A DNA stretch of 64,000 nt from Adhaeribacter rhizoryzae (GCF_008629685.1 NZ_VWSF01000010.1:150209-214208); one strand, 5' to 3'. Counted from the first letter of the stretch, positions 32,974-43,087 are shown. Translations and numbers: made by a program. The notes: generated by a model from the sequence alone, not told the origin.

Positions 32974-34968
32974 ATGATATTTAGTTTCTTGCCAAGAATT
33001 ACTAAACCGTTGCGTTCGCTGCTATTAATTATTAGTACAACCTTGTTTCTGAGTGTGCTGCTTACCTCTTTTACTTCTGAACCGCAAAACCAGGAAGTAA
33101 TCATAATAAAACAAACTTTTGAGCAAGATATAGCCGCGCTTCAACAACAGGCAAAGAACTTCACCAAAAAGATTAATTTATTAAAAGAAAATAAAAGTTC
33201 TTTAGCGGAGTCGCGACAAGCGTTTTACAAGGTTAAAATTGCTTATAAACAAGTGGAATACCTGCTTGAATATTTAGACCCTGAATTAGCCAAAAGCCTG
33301 AACGGCGCGCCACTGCCCAAAGTATTAATTGAAGAAGCGAATTACCTAACCGTTCCATTTGCCAAACCAAGCTTCCGGACCTTTCCTCCCCAGGGTTTAC
33401 AGGTGCTGGAAGAACTATTATTCGCCGAGGATGTTTCGCCGGAAAACACGAAGGAAGCCATTGTACTGGCCTATGCCTTGGAATCAAAATTAGGTTTATT
33501 TCAGAATAGCCTCCCCAACCAATCGCTTACCACCAAGCAGCTACTCGAAAGCTTACGGGAAGAGTTGGTGCGGGTTATGACCTTGGGCATTACGGGTTTT
33601 GATGCGCCGGCGGCCGGCCACGAATTAACTAATTGTGCTGTAGCCCTGCAACCAATACTAACAGCTGTTAAATTATTTAATAAAGACGCATCTGGTGCAG
33701 GAGCAAACTATAGCCAACTAGCCGCACAAAAGCTGGAAGCAGCCATTCGATATTTAAACAAACACCCGGATTTTGACACGTTCGATCGGCTTTACTTTAT
33801 CCGGGAAATATTAGATCCGGCTTATGGCGCTTTAACCAATTTGCAGGAACAAGTTTTACCCGAATCAGTTTCTACCTTAAAACCAGTTAACAATAAAGCC
33901 ATTAGTTTATTTAGCCCTAATTTTCTGGAAGCCGGTTATTACGCCAAACAGGACCGGCAGGACCAAAAGCCTGAACTAATTCAGTTAGGAAAAACCTTAT
34001 TTTTCGACCCGCTCTTATCCGATAATAATAAACGTTCGTGTGCCAGTTGCCATGCCCCTAATAAAGCATTTGCCGATGGTTTAACCCGAAGCCTGGCTTT
34101 TGATTTTAAAGGCACGGTAAAACGTAACTCTCCTACCCTGCTCAATGCGGTATTTAGTACTGCTTATTTCTGGGACAGCCGGGCGCAATATTTACAAGAC
34201 CAGGTGCCGGATGTGGTAGTAAAAAACGATGAACTGCATGGTAATTACGAAGAAGTGGTTCGAAAATTGCAGCGAAGCCCGGCTTACAAAAAAATGTTCA
34301 AAAACGCTTTTCCGGAAGAATCAGGTAAAAGTTTAAACACCAATACCATTAACCGGGCCGTGGCTGCGTATGTCCAAAATTTAGTGGCTCTTAATTCGCC
34401 TTTCGACCAGTACATGCGCCGCGAAACCACCCAGTTTGACGAAGCGGCTAAACGGGGTTTTAATTTATTTATGGGAAAAGCCGCTTGTGGCACTTGTCAT
34501 TTTGCCCCCATTTTCAACGGCACCGTTCCGCCCCGGTTTCTGGAAAGCGAATCCGAAATATTGGGCGTACCCGCTATGGCAGACTTAAATAACCCAACCT
34601 TAGATAATGACATTGGAAAAGCGGGCGTAATTCCGGCCGAAGTTTTTGAATATTCTTTTAAAACGCCAACCATACGCAATGCTGCCGTAACCGCGCCTTA
34701 CATGCACAACGGTGTTTTTACTACCCTGCCCGAAGTAGTTGAATTTTACGACCGAGGCGGCGGTGCAGGGTTAGGCATGGCCGTTCCTCACCAAACCTTG
34801 CCCAGCAATGCATTAAACCTATCTGAAACCGAAAAGCAAGATTTAGTGGCTTTTATGCATTCTTTAACGGATACCACAAGCACCCAAATAATTGCCGCGC
34901 CTAAAAATTTACCTCGCCTAATGCTGCACCGAAAATTAAATAAGCGGCCGGTGGGTGGTGTTTATTAA
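32974..34968 (+). CDS. imelysin-like/di-haem cytochrome c peroxidase fusion protein
   Basis: A 664-residue exported protein with a hydrophobic N-terminus. Residues about 45-300 are helical and imelysin-like ('SRQAFYKVKIAYKQVEYLLEY'). Residues about 325-645 form a MauG/CcpA-type di-haem domain with two CXXCH sites: 'RSCASCHAPNKAFADG' and 'AACGTCHFAPIFNG'. The 'SPTLLNAVFSTAYFWDSRA' and 'KTPTIRNAAVTAPYMHNGVF' motifs are typical of that family. Such enzymes reduce peroxide or oxidise proteins in the periplasm. It is divergent from the PhoX-like gene and shares the repeat-bearing promoter region. The fusion is known in Bacteroidota, but its substrate is unclear. Confidence 0.88.
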   Translation: MIFSFLPRITKPLRSLLLIISTTLFLSVLLTSFTSEPQNQEVIIIKQTFEQDIAALQQQAKNFTKKINLLKENKSSLAESRQAFYKVKIAYKQVEYLLEYLDPELAKSLNGAPLPKVLIEEANYLTVPFAKPSFRTFPPQGLQVLEELLFAEDVSPENTKEAIVLAYALESKLGLFQNSLPNQSLTTKQLLESLREELVRVMTLGITGFDAPAAGHELTNCAVALQPILTAVKLFNKDASGAGANYSQLAAQKLEAAIRYLNKHPDFDTFDRLYFIREILDPAYGALTNLQEQVLPESVSTLKPVNNKAISLFSPNFLEAGYYAKQDRQDQKPELIQLGKTLFFDPLLSDNNKRSCASCHAPNKAFADGLTRSLAFDFKGTVKRNSPTLLNAVFSTAYFWDSRAQYLQDQVPDVVVKNDELHGNYEEVVRKLQRSPAYKKMFKNAFPEESGKSLNTNTINRAVAAYVQNLVALNSPFDQYMRRETTQFDEAAKRGFNLFMGKAACGTCHFAPIFNGTVPPRFLESESEILGVPAMADLNNPTLDNDIGKAGVIPAEVFEYSFKTPTIRNAAVTAPYMHNGVFTTLPEVVEFYDRGGGAGLGMAVPHQTLPSNALNLSETEKQDLVAFMHSLTDTTSTQIIAAPKNLPRLMLHRKLNKRPVGGVY

Positions 34969-35014
34969 CACGCTTTAAGACTAATTAATTTTCTGTTCTT
35001 AGCTCCTTTAAAAT

Positions 35015-35245
35015 TTAGCTAATATTTTCCGTCTCTAACCAGAACTGGCGCAAAGCATCTATTTCTTCAAAATTAAGGCCTTCTTCTACTTCGGTTTTGC
35101 TTCTGCCGTCGTCTATGTAGGTAAATTCATGCGATGGGCCATTCTCCGGGTTTAAGGTAAATGCATAAGTGTGGTTGGCGGTATTATTTACTACCACGTG
35201 GGTACCGTTTTCTAAAGTAAATTTAAGTGGAAAGGTGTTTGCCAT
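35015..35245 (-). CDS. small conserved hypothetical protein
   Basis: A 76-residue soluble protein beginning MANTFPLKFTLENGTHVVVN and ending with an acidic helix 'EEIDALRQFWLET'. It has no signal peptide and no recognised domain. Natural codon use and a compact alpha/beta pattern support it as a real gene. It is convergent with the peroxidase gene, 46 bases away. Confidence 0.65.
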   Translation of the reverse strand: MANTFPLKFTLENGTHVVVNNTANHTYAFTLNPENGPSHEFTYIDDGRSKTEVEEGLNFEEIDALRQFWLETENIS

Positions 35246-35472
35246 AATTTTATTTTTTTGTAAATAAGTATACCGTTGCTTTTAAAGTCTTGGTTGATGT
35301 TTTTATGTATTTCTACGTATTATACCCATAGCAACGTTTAGCCAACCTCTGGCATTATTAAATTAGTTTTTCAAAATGACTTTAAACATTAAACTCACAT
35401 GAGAAAAACTTTTGGCTGCCAAAAATTTCCGCTTGGGAGTAATAGAATATTGAGTAGTAAAAGATATAGTTA

Positions 35473-35925
35473 TTAAGTTAAAGCCATACTCAAAATGGGG
35501 TAAGGCTTGCCCAAACTATCTAATGCCGAGCGGTTAATTACTTTAAACCCCAAATGCTGATAAAACCCTACAGCTTGGTGGTTTTGCTCATTAACATCTA
35601 CTTTAGAAACACCTAAATTATTGATGGCAAATTGGGTTAAAAGTTTACCTATCCCTTTTCCCTGGACTGCCGGATTTATAAAGAGCATTTCTATTTTGTC
35701 CTCTGAAATCCCGATGAAACCTTCTATAAAACCCTTCTCATTTCTGACACAATACAAGGTTACTGCTTTTAGGTATTGGTTGCGGATTAACGGTTTAAAA
35801 TAAAGGATATCTTCTTCTTTTAAAAATAGATGCGTTGCCCGCACTGAAGCCTCCCAAATATTAACCATTTCGTCGTAATCTTTTGCTTGGGCACTTTCGA
35901 CTTTAATATTTGTAATTTCAGACAT
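35473..35925 (-). CDS. GNAT-family N-acetyltransferase
   Basis: A 150-residue GNAT acetyltransferase. The acetyl-CoA-binding motif A is clear: 'IEMLFINPAVQGKGIGKLLTQFAI' with the Q/RxxGxG/A signature at 'QGKGIG'. Motif B follows ('VNEQNHQAVGFYQHLGFKV'). The N-terminal 'MVNIWEASVRATHLFL' resembles the PhnO/YjaB-like subgroup. The acceptor substrate cannot be predicted. It is a single gene with no operon partner. Confidence 0.9.
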   Translation of the reverse strand: MSEITNIKVESAQAKDYDEMVNIWEASVRATHLFLKEEDILYFKPLIRNQYLKAVTLYCVRNEKGFIEGFIGISEDKIEMLFINPAVQGKGIGKLLTQFAINNLGVSKVDVNEQNHQAVGFYQHLGFKVINRSALDSLGKPYPILSMALT

Positions 35926-36520
35926 GTATTCTTAAAAGCTTTTATCAAATATTTAAAATATACCTTGTTTTTCTTTATAGTGCCTTATTTTCTTGTACTT
36001 AACTCAGGAAGAAACAGCACAAACATGCTATAACGCTCTTTCAATATTTAATAAGTAAAACACTTTTTCCATTTTCATTATAGTTATTCATAAATCCATT
36101 TTTAAGCTTTGCCTATAAAATAAAGCAATGCATTTTCCTCTTTTAATTTTTATTACAACTTAGAATTTATCAGCTATTAGAATTAAAGATTAGTTTTTCC
36201 ATTTAGCTAATCGGCAAAAGTCTTTATAATGGATTTTTAAATTAACTATATAAATAATTATCTATATATTTATATTTCGAAAAAAGCTGGAGCAAATAAA
36301 GGCTGGTAGCCAAGCATAATATTTCAACTTAAGGCCAAAATTATCGTAACTAAATAATTTGTTCCATTCTAAATAACGAAATTCGGTAAGTAATTGAGGA
36401 AAAATCTTTTAAGTTATATTCAAAATCTCTTTAAATATTAATTTATACAATTAATTATCTTTCCTAGCTTTTAAGGCTTCAGTTTTCTTAAAATTTATTA
36501 AAATATTAATTCTTCCCAAC
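35926..36520. other. long AT-rich upstream region of the PAS histidine kinase
   Basis: 595 bases, strongly AT-rich, without a supportable gene. No hairpin or repeat stood out. It probably carries the divergent GNAT and kinase promoters. Confidence 0.4.
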
Positions 36521-38464
36521 ATGAGTTCAGCGGTGCAGGTTAGTTCTAATGTAAGTTTCCCCGGTACCTCAGAAGATAGATATAGGCTTTTAATCGAAAA
36601 TATCACTGATTACGCTATATTTTTATTAGATGCTACCGGCCACGTAGCCACCTGGAATGCCGGCGCCCAGCGCATTAAACAATATGAAGCAGTCGAAATT
36701 ATTGGCAGGCATTTTTCAACGTTTTATACCACCGCCGATAAAGATCGCGATTATCCGGCCTTTGAATTAAAGGAAGCGCAGGCAAAAGGCAGGTACGAAG
36801 ACGAAGGCTGGCGTGTCCGGAAAGATGGAACGGTGTTTTGGGCCAACGTTATTATTTCGCCGGTCTATAACCAGGAGCGCGCGTTAATTGGATTTTCTAA
36901 AATTACCCGCGATTTATCTGAAAGAAAAAGGGCCGAAGACAACTTATTTAAAGCGTACGAAGAGTTAAAAGACAGCGAAGAAAAATACCGCTTACTAATT
37001 GGCGGCGTAACCGATTATGCCATTTTTATGCTGGACCCGGCTGGCCACGTAGCCACCTGGAACGAAGGCGCGAAAAGAATTAAAGGTTACGAACCCCACG
37101 AAATTATTGGCAAATATTTTTCTAAATTTTACAGCCGCGACGCCGTTTTGCAAGGTTACCCCGATTACGTATTAAAACAGGCCCGGGCTGTAGGCCGGTA
37201 CGAAGACGAAGGCTGGCGTTACCGGAAAGATGGTTCGGCGTTTTGGGCCAATGTGGTTATTACGGCTATTTATAACCCCAAAAAAGAATTAATTGGCTTT
37301 TCTAAAATTACCCGCGACCTTACCGATAAAAAACAACTCGAAGAAAAATTATTCCGGATAAACGAAGAGTTAAAAGAAAGCGAAGAAAAATACCGGTTGT
37401 TAATAAACAGTGTGCAGGATTATGCTATTCTGATGCTGAACCCCGAAGGCCTGATTACCTCCTGGAATGTGGGCGCTGAGCGCATTAACGGTTATCAGGC
37501 AAACGAAATAATTGGCAAGCATATTTCTGTTTTTTACCCGCGCGAAGCCATTGAAAACGGGTACCCGCAATTTGAGCTGGCGCAGGCTATAGAAAATGGC
37601 CGGTTCGAAGACGAAGGTTGGCGCCTCCGGAAAGATGGTACTGCCTTCTGGGCCAACGTAATATTAACGCCGGTTTATAATACAGATAAGCGCTTGCTGG
37701 GCTTTGCCAAAATTACCCGCGACTTAACCGAACGCCGCCGCAACGAAGAACTGATGCGGAAAAACTTAGAATTGGTGCGGATTAATAACGACCTGGATAA
37801 TTTTGTTTACACGGCTTCCCACGATTTAAAGGCACCCATTGACAACCTCGAAGGTTTATTAATGGCTTTGCAGGAAGATTTAGGTTCCGATATAAATAAA
37901 CACCAGGAGATTTTAAGTTTAATGGATTCTTCTATTATATCGCTTAAGCACGTAATTACCGATTTAGGCGATATTACCCAGGTACAGCAGGATAAAGAAA
38001 AAGCGGAAAAGGTAAATATTCCCCGGCTGATAAATGAAGTAAAAGAAAGTTTGCGCGATTTAATATTAACGCACCAAGTACAAATAATTGTGGAAACGCT
38101 GGAATTTGAAAGCCTGGTTTATTCGCGTAAAAACATTCGTAGTATTTTATACAACCTGGTATCTAACGCTATTAAATACGCCGACCCAAAACGGCAGCCC
38201 CAAGTTAGCATAAGCTCCATAATATTACCCGACAATACTTACCAGCTTTCTGTTTCGGATAACGGCTTGGGTATTGCCCCTAACCAGACAGATAAAATAT
38301 TTGCCTTGTTTAAGCGCGCCCATTCCCATGTAGAAGGCTCCGGTATTGGCTTGTACCTGGTTAAAAAAATATTAGATAATTCCGGCGACCGGATAGTAGT
38401 GGAAAGCGAATTGAATCAGGGTTCAACCTTTAAGGTTTTATTCAGCCCAAAACTTAGTTTTTAA
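36521..38464 (+). CDS. soluble hybrid sensor: triple-PAS histidine kinase
   Basis: A 647-residue histidine kinase without membrane segments, so it is cytosolic. Three highly similar PAS domains lie at about residues 20-140, 150-270 and 285-410; each contains 'HVATWN.GA.RI' and 'YEDEGWR.RKDG..FWAN' followed by 'LIGFSKITRDL'. A HisKA domain follows with the phospho-acceptor H434 in 'YTASHDLKAPIDNLEG', and a HATPase domain holds 'NLVSNAIKYA', 'SDNGLGI' and 'GSGIGLYLVKKI'. No receiver domain or response-regulator gene is adjacent, so its partner is elsewhere. PAS ligands cannot be predicted. Confidence 0.92.
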   Translation: MSSAVQVSSNVSFPGTSEDRYRLLIENITDYAIFLLDATGHVATWNAGAQRIKQYEAVEIIGRHFSTFYTTADKDRDYPAFELKEAQAKGRYEDEGWRVRKDGTVFWANVIISPVYNQERALIGFSKITRDLSERKRAEDNLFKAYEELKDSEEKYRLLIGGVTDYAIFMLDPAGHVATWNEGAKRIKGYEPHEIIGKYFSKFYSRDAVLQGYPDYVLKQARAVGRYEDEGWRYRKDGSAFWANVVITAIYNPKKELIGFSKITRDLTDKKQLEEKLFRINEELKESEEKYRLLINSVQDYAILMLNPEGLITSWNVGAERINGYQANEIIGKHISVFYPREAIENGYPQFELAQAIENGRFEDEGWRLRKDGTAFWANVILTPVYNTDKRLLGFAKITRDLTERRRNEELMRKNLELVRINNDLDNFVYTASHDLKAPIDNLEGLLMALQEDLGSDINKHQEILSLMDSSIISLKHVITDLGDITQVQQDKEKAEKVNIPRLINEVKESLRDLILTHQVQIIVETLEFESLVYSRKNIRSILYNLVSNAIKYADPKRQPQVSISSIILPDNTYQLSVSDNGLGIAPNQTDKIFALFKRAHSHVEGSGIGLYLVKKILDNSGDRIVVESELNQGSTFKVLFSPKLSF

Positions 38465-38534
38465 CTTTCCTAGGCAATAATATTTGCTTGCATTAAATCA
38501 AAATGAAATAATGCGATTTTAATTAAAGTAAAGG

Positions 38535-38615
38535 CCTACCACCCAGTTCTGTCATTCAGAAGGTTGTTTACAGGCAGCCAATAAGATTCCTCCGGAATGA
38601 CAATGTTGGGTAGGA
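38535..38615. repeat. palindromic repeat, family B, copy 3
   Basis: Imperfect palindrome: CTACCACCCAGTTCTGTCAT on the left against ATGACAATGTTGGGTAG on the right. Its loop-side CAGGCAGCCAATAAG is the reverse complement of the family-B loop type. Confidence 0.7.
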
Positions 38616-38693
38616 TGGAAAAGAAATAATTTCTCCGAAAGTTGGTTTATCTATCCGGTATAAAATTCTTATTCAATAATATTACAGGTTAGG

Positions 38694-41360
38694 CTACTTT
38701 TTAACAAATCTTTTAATAAGCTTTATTACGAAAAATATAATACTGCCGGCGGCTATAGAAATGAGCAAATCTGTGGCGGCTAAAGGTACTAGGTTAAAAA
38801 AGCTTTTCATAAAAGGCAGGTAAATAACGGCCAACTGCAATAAAATTGCACTTATTACTACCCCTGTCATGAGCGGATTGGTAGTAAGGTTAAAAGCCGA
38901 ATGTGCCGAAGACCGCAACGCCAACGCTTGAAAAACCTGGGCAAAACCAATGGTGGCAAACAACATGGTTTGCCAGGTATGATCTGCCGGATTAGCCGGA
39001 TTATAATAATACAAAGCCAAACCCAACGAAATAGCCGCAATAGCAATACCCAATAAACTTAACCGGATTATGTCGTCTTTATCCAGGGCCCCTTTCTCCG
39101 GGTTTCGGGGTGGCCTGCGCATGATATCTTCTTCGGCGGGTTCTGTTCCCAACCCCAGCCCGAGTAAGCCATCCGTTAGCAAGTTCAGCCATAATAATTG
39201 CAAGGGCTGCAGTGCTATTACTAAGCCAAAAAACGGCGCAACCATCATTACCAGCACTTTGCCAATATTGCCGGCTAAAGAAAATTTAATAAACCGTAAT
39301 AAGTTATCGAATATTACCCGCCCCTCTTCTACGGCCGCCACAATAGTCGTAAAGTTGTCGTCGAGCAAAACCATATCGGCCGCTTCTTTGGCTACGTCGG
39401 TGCCGGTTATACCCATAGCCACGCCAATATCTGCTTTCCGCAGGGCTGGCGAATCATTTACGCCATCGCCGGTCATGGCTACTACATGGCCTATTTGCTG
39501 TAACGCACTTACAATGCGCAACTTATCTTCCGGCGATACCCGGGCGTAAACGGTAGTTTTATGTGCCAAATCCAATAATTCCTCGTCGGTTGCCCGGTGC
39601 AGCAACTCGCCCGATATGGTATCTGCCTGGCTGCCAAACTGTAACTGTCGGCCAATGGCAGCGGCGGTTAAAGGATGATCGCCGGTAATCATAATAGGCT
39701 TAATACCAGCCAGTTTGCAATTTTCAACGGCGGCTTTTACTTCTTCGCGCGGCGGATCAATCAGGCCAACCAAGCCCATAAAAGTAAGTTCACTTTCCAG
39801 ATTACCATCTACTTGTGCATTATCGAGTTGTTTAAAGGCCAGACCCAGTACCCTTATGCCGTTTTGCGCCAGATTTGTATTTGCTTCCTGAATATTTCTT
39901 ACCCATTCGGCATCTAAAGGTACCGGTGCCCCATTTACCCAAACCGAATCGCATGCGGCTAGCAGCAAATCAGGGGCGCCTTTGGTGCACATTAAATACG
40001 GCCTGTCTGGTAAAGCATTTAAAAAGTCGGCCCCGTTATTAACCTGATGCACCGTAGACATTCTTTTGCGTTCACTGTCAAAAGGCAGTTCGTTTATGCG
40101 GGGTAATACGGCGTAAAGATCTTCTTTGTATATACCCTGCCGGGCTCCGGCTACCAGTAAGGCAGTTTCGGTGGGGTCGCCTAATACCTGTTCGTCGTCG
40201 TTGTCAGCTGCGCGGTCTAAGGTTCCATCGTTGCACAATACCGCCACGGAGAGCGCCATATTAAGTTGTGCAGCAGCTTGTTCGGGTAAATCAGGGGTTT
40301 GTTCGGGCTTTAATTGTACTTGCAGGCCCGGTAGTTCAACCACCGTTAAGGTCATTTTATTTTGCGTAAGCGTGCCTGTTTTATCAGAGCAGATAACCGT
40401 TACAGAGCCCAGCGTTTCTACTGCCGGCAATTTCCGGATTAAAGCGTTGCGCTGCAGCATGCGCTGGCCACCCAGTGCCAGGGTTATGGTTACTACGGCC
40501 GGTAAACCTTCCGGCACCACGGCCACGGCAATACTTACGGCAGTCAGAAACATCGAACTGGCGGCTTCGCCCATGAGTAAGCCAATACCAAAAATCAGGG
40601 CTGCCGCCGCCACGCCTACCACGGCCAGCATTTTACCTAACTTATCGAGTTTTTCCTGGAGCGGCGTTTTCGTGGTTTCTACAGCACCAATCAGGTTCGC
40701 AATTTTGCCTAATTCGGTTTCCATGCCGGTCGCTACCGTAATGCCTATGCCCCGGCCATACGTTACCATGGTGCCCATGTAGGCCATATTTTTCCGGTCG
40801 CCAATGCCAACTTCTGCTTTTTCCAGGGGGGCAATATTTTTTTCTACTGGCTCCGATTCTCCGGTTAGGGCAGCTTCCTGAATCTTCAGGTTAAATCCTT
40901 CTAACAACCGTAAGTCGGCCGGAACAATATTGCCGGCTTCCAGATGCACCACATCGCCGGGTACCAAATCTTGCGCCGATACTTCTTTTATAATTCCATT
41001 TCGGCTTACCCGCACAATTGGCACAACCATCCGGTTCAGCGCGGCCATTGCCCGTTCGGCCCGGTACTCCTGAAAAAACCCCAATACCCCGAAAAGAACA
41101 ACAATGGCTAATATGGCAACCGCTTCGGTGGTTTTCCCCAGAAAAAGCGACAGCAGCGCGGCCACAATCAGAATGAGTACCATGGTTTCGGTAAACTGCT
41201 GAAACAACAACTTCCAAGGGCTTTTCCGCCTCTTTTCAGCTAACCGATTAGGGCCGTATTGCTCCAGACGTTTATCAACTTCTGCATCCGGAAGCCCCTT
41301 GCTGGATGTTTGGAGCTGGTTTAATACTTCTTCTTTAGATTTAGTGTACCAAATATTCAT
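38694..41360 (-). CDS. Ca2+-type P-type ATPase (P2)
   Basis: An 888-residue cation pump. It has a cation-ATPase N-terminal domain (about 1-70), TM pairs, an actuator domain with 'QEAALTGESEPVEK', the phosphorylated D326 in 'CSDKTGTLTQNKMT', a nucleotide-binding region with 'PDLLLAACD', the hinge 'MTGDGVNDSPALRKADIGVA', and six C-terminal membrane helices. 'VVPEGLPAVVTITLALG' in TM4 is the P2-type ion-site PEGLP motif, as in SERCA/PMCA-like and Mn/Ca exporters. Which cation is moved cannot be fixed from sequence. It is transcribed alone. Confidence 0.93.
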   Translation of the reverse strand: MNIWYTKSKEEVLNQLQTSSKGLPDAEVDKRLEQYGPNRLAEKRRKSPWKLLFQQFTETMVLILIVAALLSLFLGKTTEAVAILAIVVLFGVLGFFQEYRAERAMAALNRMVVPIVRVSRNGIIKEVSAQDLVPGDVVHLEAGNIVPADLRLLEGFNLKIQEAALTGESEPVEKNIAPLEKAEVGIGDRKNMAYMGTMVTYGRGIGITVATGMETELGKIANLIGAVETTKTPLQEKLDKLGKMLAVVGVAAAALIFGIGLLMGEAASSMFLTAVSIAVAVVPEGLPAVVTITLALGGQRMLQRNALIRKLPAVETLGSVTVICSDKTGTLTQNKMTLTVVELPGLQVQLKPEQTPDLPEQAAAQLNMALSVAVLCNDGTLDRAADNDDEQVLGDPTETALLVAGARQGIYKEDLYAVLPRINELPFDSERKRMSTVHQVNNGADFLNALPDRPYLMCTKGAPDLLLAACDSVWVNGAPVPLDAEWVRNIQEANTNLAQNGIRVLGLAFKQLDNAQVDGNLESELTFMGLVGLIDPPREEVKAAVENCKLAGIKPIMITGDHPLTAAAIGRQLQFGSQADTISGELLHRATDEELLDLAHKTTVYARVSPEDKLRIVSALQQIGHVVAMTGDGVNDSPALRKADIGVAMGITGTDVAKEAADMVLLDDNFTTIVAAVEEGRVIFDNLLRFIKFSLAGNIGKVLVMMVAPFFGLVIALQPLQLLWLNLLTDGLLGLGLGTEPAEEDIMRRPPRNPEKGALDKDDIIRLSLLGIAIAAISLGLALYYYNPANPADHTWQTMLFATIGFAQVFQALALRSSAHSAFNLTTNPLMTGVVISAILLQLAVIYLPFMKSFFNLVPLAATDLLISIAAGSIIFFVIKLIKRFVKK

Positions 41361-41785
41361 CCGGAGTTTTATAATATAAGATTAATTGCCTGGTTTCAGG
41401 TTTGTATATAATTAGCAATTAATGAAGGAATAAATTAGCTTAGCCCTGGCAGGTTTGTACGTGTTTTTAAGTAATCTGTAAAATTTATGGCAAGCCTTTT
41501 CTGGTTAAGCAAATCAAAAATAACTTCTTTCGTGATAATCAGCATACCGGCAATTAATAAATTAGGTTTTTCGGACTAAATCGTACAAAATATTACCCTC
41601 GGTGTTTATCCACTATCTCATCTAAAAACAAAAAGGGGATTGCGCTCTTCTCCGCAATCCCCCTTTAATATTTTATGCCTGTAACCCGCCCTGCAATCAA
41701 CTTGCGCAGGAAAGCCAAGATATCTATTTAATCTGACCCGGTAAACATCACCAGACCAGGTTAATAGCAGAATGATGCTGGTAAA
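41361..41785. other. non-coding gap with a terminator
   Basis: No coding frame is supportable. The gap contains the terminator at 41632-41666 and otherwise looks like spacer DNA upstream of the P-type ATPase. Confidence 0.5.
41632..41666 (-). terminator. intrinsic terminator of the DUF3471-like gene
   Basis: Stem AAAGGGGATTGCG (41632-41644) with CGCAATCCCCCTTT (41653-41666), 8-nt loop. On the minus strand it is followed by a T-rich tract (TTTTTGTTTTT). It lies downstream of the DUF3471-like gene. Confidence 0.75.
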
Positions 41786-42157
41786 TTATAATTCCTTTTT
41801 ACCTTCAAAGTCGAACCCTTGGGCCTGGAGCGTAACGCCCGTAACTTTCTTCTCTGCATTCCGGATAAACTTTAGCGTGGCCTGCCCGGCAGCATCAAAA
41901 CTATCGGCATCTTTCAAAGGGGTTAAAATGCCTTCTTCGGAGCCTGTATTTACCGTAAGTTTTCCTTCTTTTACTGCTATTGTAATAAATTCAAAAGGTA
42001 GCCCTTCAAATTTGTATTTGCCAACGTAATGGTTCAGATCTACCGGGTCGGCAACAACCATAATATTGGCTGATTTGGCATTTGGTACTTCAGAAGTAGC
42101 AGCATAAGACCCCGATAAAGAAAGCAGGCAAGTAAAGGTTAAAAATAATTTTTTCAT
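41786..42157 (-). CDS. small exported DUF3471-like protein
   Basis: A 123-residue protein with a clear signal peptide (MKKLFLTFTCLLSLSGSYAA). The mature part contains 'LNHYVGKYKFEGLPFEFITI' and 'EGILTPLKDADSFDAAGQAT', 'LKFIRN', which match the DUF3471 beta domain normally found behind beta-lactamase-like or peptidase domains. Here it stands alone as a small secreted module. The function is unknown. A terminator lies about 120 bases downstream. Confidence 0.75.
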   Translation of the reverse strand: MKKLFLTFTCLLSLSGSYAATSEVPNAKSANIMVVADPVDLNHYVGKYKFEGLPFEFITIAVKEGKLTVNTGSEEGILTPLKDADSFDAAGQATLKFIRNAEKKVTGVTLQAQGFDFEGKKEL

Positions 42158-42634
42158 GGTACAGAATAATGAAAGTTTTTTAAGGGTTCTTGAATACGAT
42201 AAATGAAAATATATGCGCCTCAGTAACGTGTACTAATTAGCCATTAAATCTCAATATAGAAATTATTCCGTAAATTTTACCAAATAAATATTCCAACATT
42301 GTATTGGTTCTTTCACCTTAAGCCTGAACCAAGTTAATAACACCCGAATTTGTTTAATATTAAATATTTAATCTTAAATAAATTGTGCTGACGTTTATAG
42401 TCTGGTTGCTGCAGAAGGTAATTAAATATACATCTACAACCCACCAACTTAAGTGGAGATTTTTTAAACAGTAAATCCTACCTAACTAAACCATAAACCT
42501 AAGCAGGTAGCTTAACTAATCTTTGTAATATTATTTGTAAAATTAAACTGTACAATTCCTGTATTAAATTATATTTTTGATATTTTTACAAATCATCTGC
42601 ATCTTTTAACCTGCTATTGTTACTTGTAATTCTA
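42158..42634. other. AT-rich divergent intergenic region
   Basis: 477 bases with no supportable gene. Two near-matches to the TAnnTTTG element occur before the STAS-like gene (TAATCTTTG and TATTATTTG), both with one extra base, so no promoter is called. Confidence 0.4.
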
Positions 42635-43087
42635 ATGCATAGTAAACTTAATTTAAGACAAATATACCTGGACGAATTTCTGCAAGTAACGGTAGATAAT
42701 ACAGCTAAATTTATTTACGTAGAGTGGTTCCGGCACCCAAACAGCGAGGATTTCCGGCGATTGTTTAAAATGTTAGCCGACCTTACACTTGCCAACAAAA
42801 GTAAGTTCTGGCTAAGCGATGCACGTGCTATTCACTACATAGAATTTGCCGACCAGAATTGGGTAATACGGGAAATGGTGCCGCTGCTTAAACAAAGCAA
42901 TCTTTCAAAATTTGCGCGGCTTACCACCGAAGAAAGTTTGGCCCAGTTAGATATAATCCGGGTTTATAACATGGTAGAACAATTAACCGAACTAGGTATT
43001 AACACCAAATTAGAATTATTTACCAGTAAGGAAGCCGCCATACAGTGGCTTTTTGAAGAAGAAGCTAATCTACCTGAAAATATTTGA
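42635..43087 (+). CDS. STAS/SpoIIAA-like small protein (paralogue 1)
   Basis: A 150-residue soluble protein from ATG 42635; an in-frame TTG 18 bases upstream is less likely. The pattern 'YVEWFRHPNSEDFRRLFKML', 'NKSKFWLSDARAIHYIEFAD', 'WVIREMVPLLKQSNLSKFAR' resembles SpoIIAA/STAS-like folds (beta-alpha repeats with a sulphate-transporter/anti-sigma-antagonist shape). A second member lies at 60133-60561. Such proteins in this phylum have no assigned role. It is 418 bases upstream of the phosphoesterase-CHAT pair on the same strand; any link is only positional. Confidence 0.65.
   Translation: MHSKLNLRQIYLDEFLQVTVDNTAKFIYVEWFRHPNSEDFRRLFKMLADLTLANKSKFWLSDARAIHYIEFADQNWVIREMVPLLKQSNLSKFARLTTEESLAQLDIIRVYNMVEQLTELGINTKLELFTSKEAAIQWLFEEEANLPENI

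Noticed and set aside
40126..40782. Plus-strand 218-codon frame within the P-type ATPase gene
   Set aside because: Antisense to the conserved ATPase core; Ser/Thr/Pro-rich translation without a domain.
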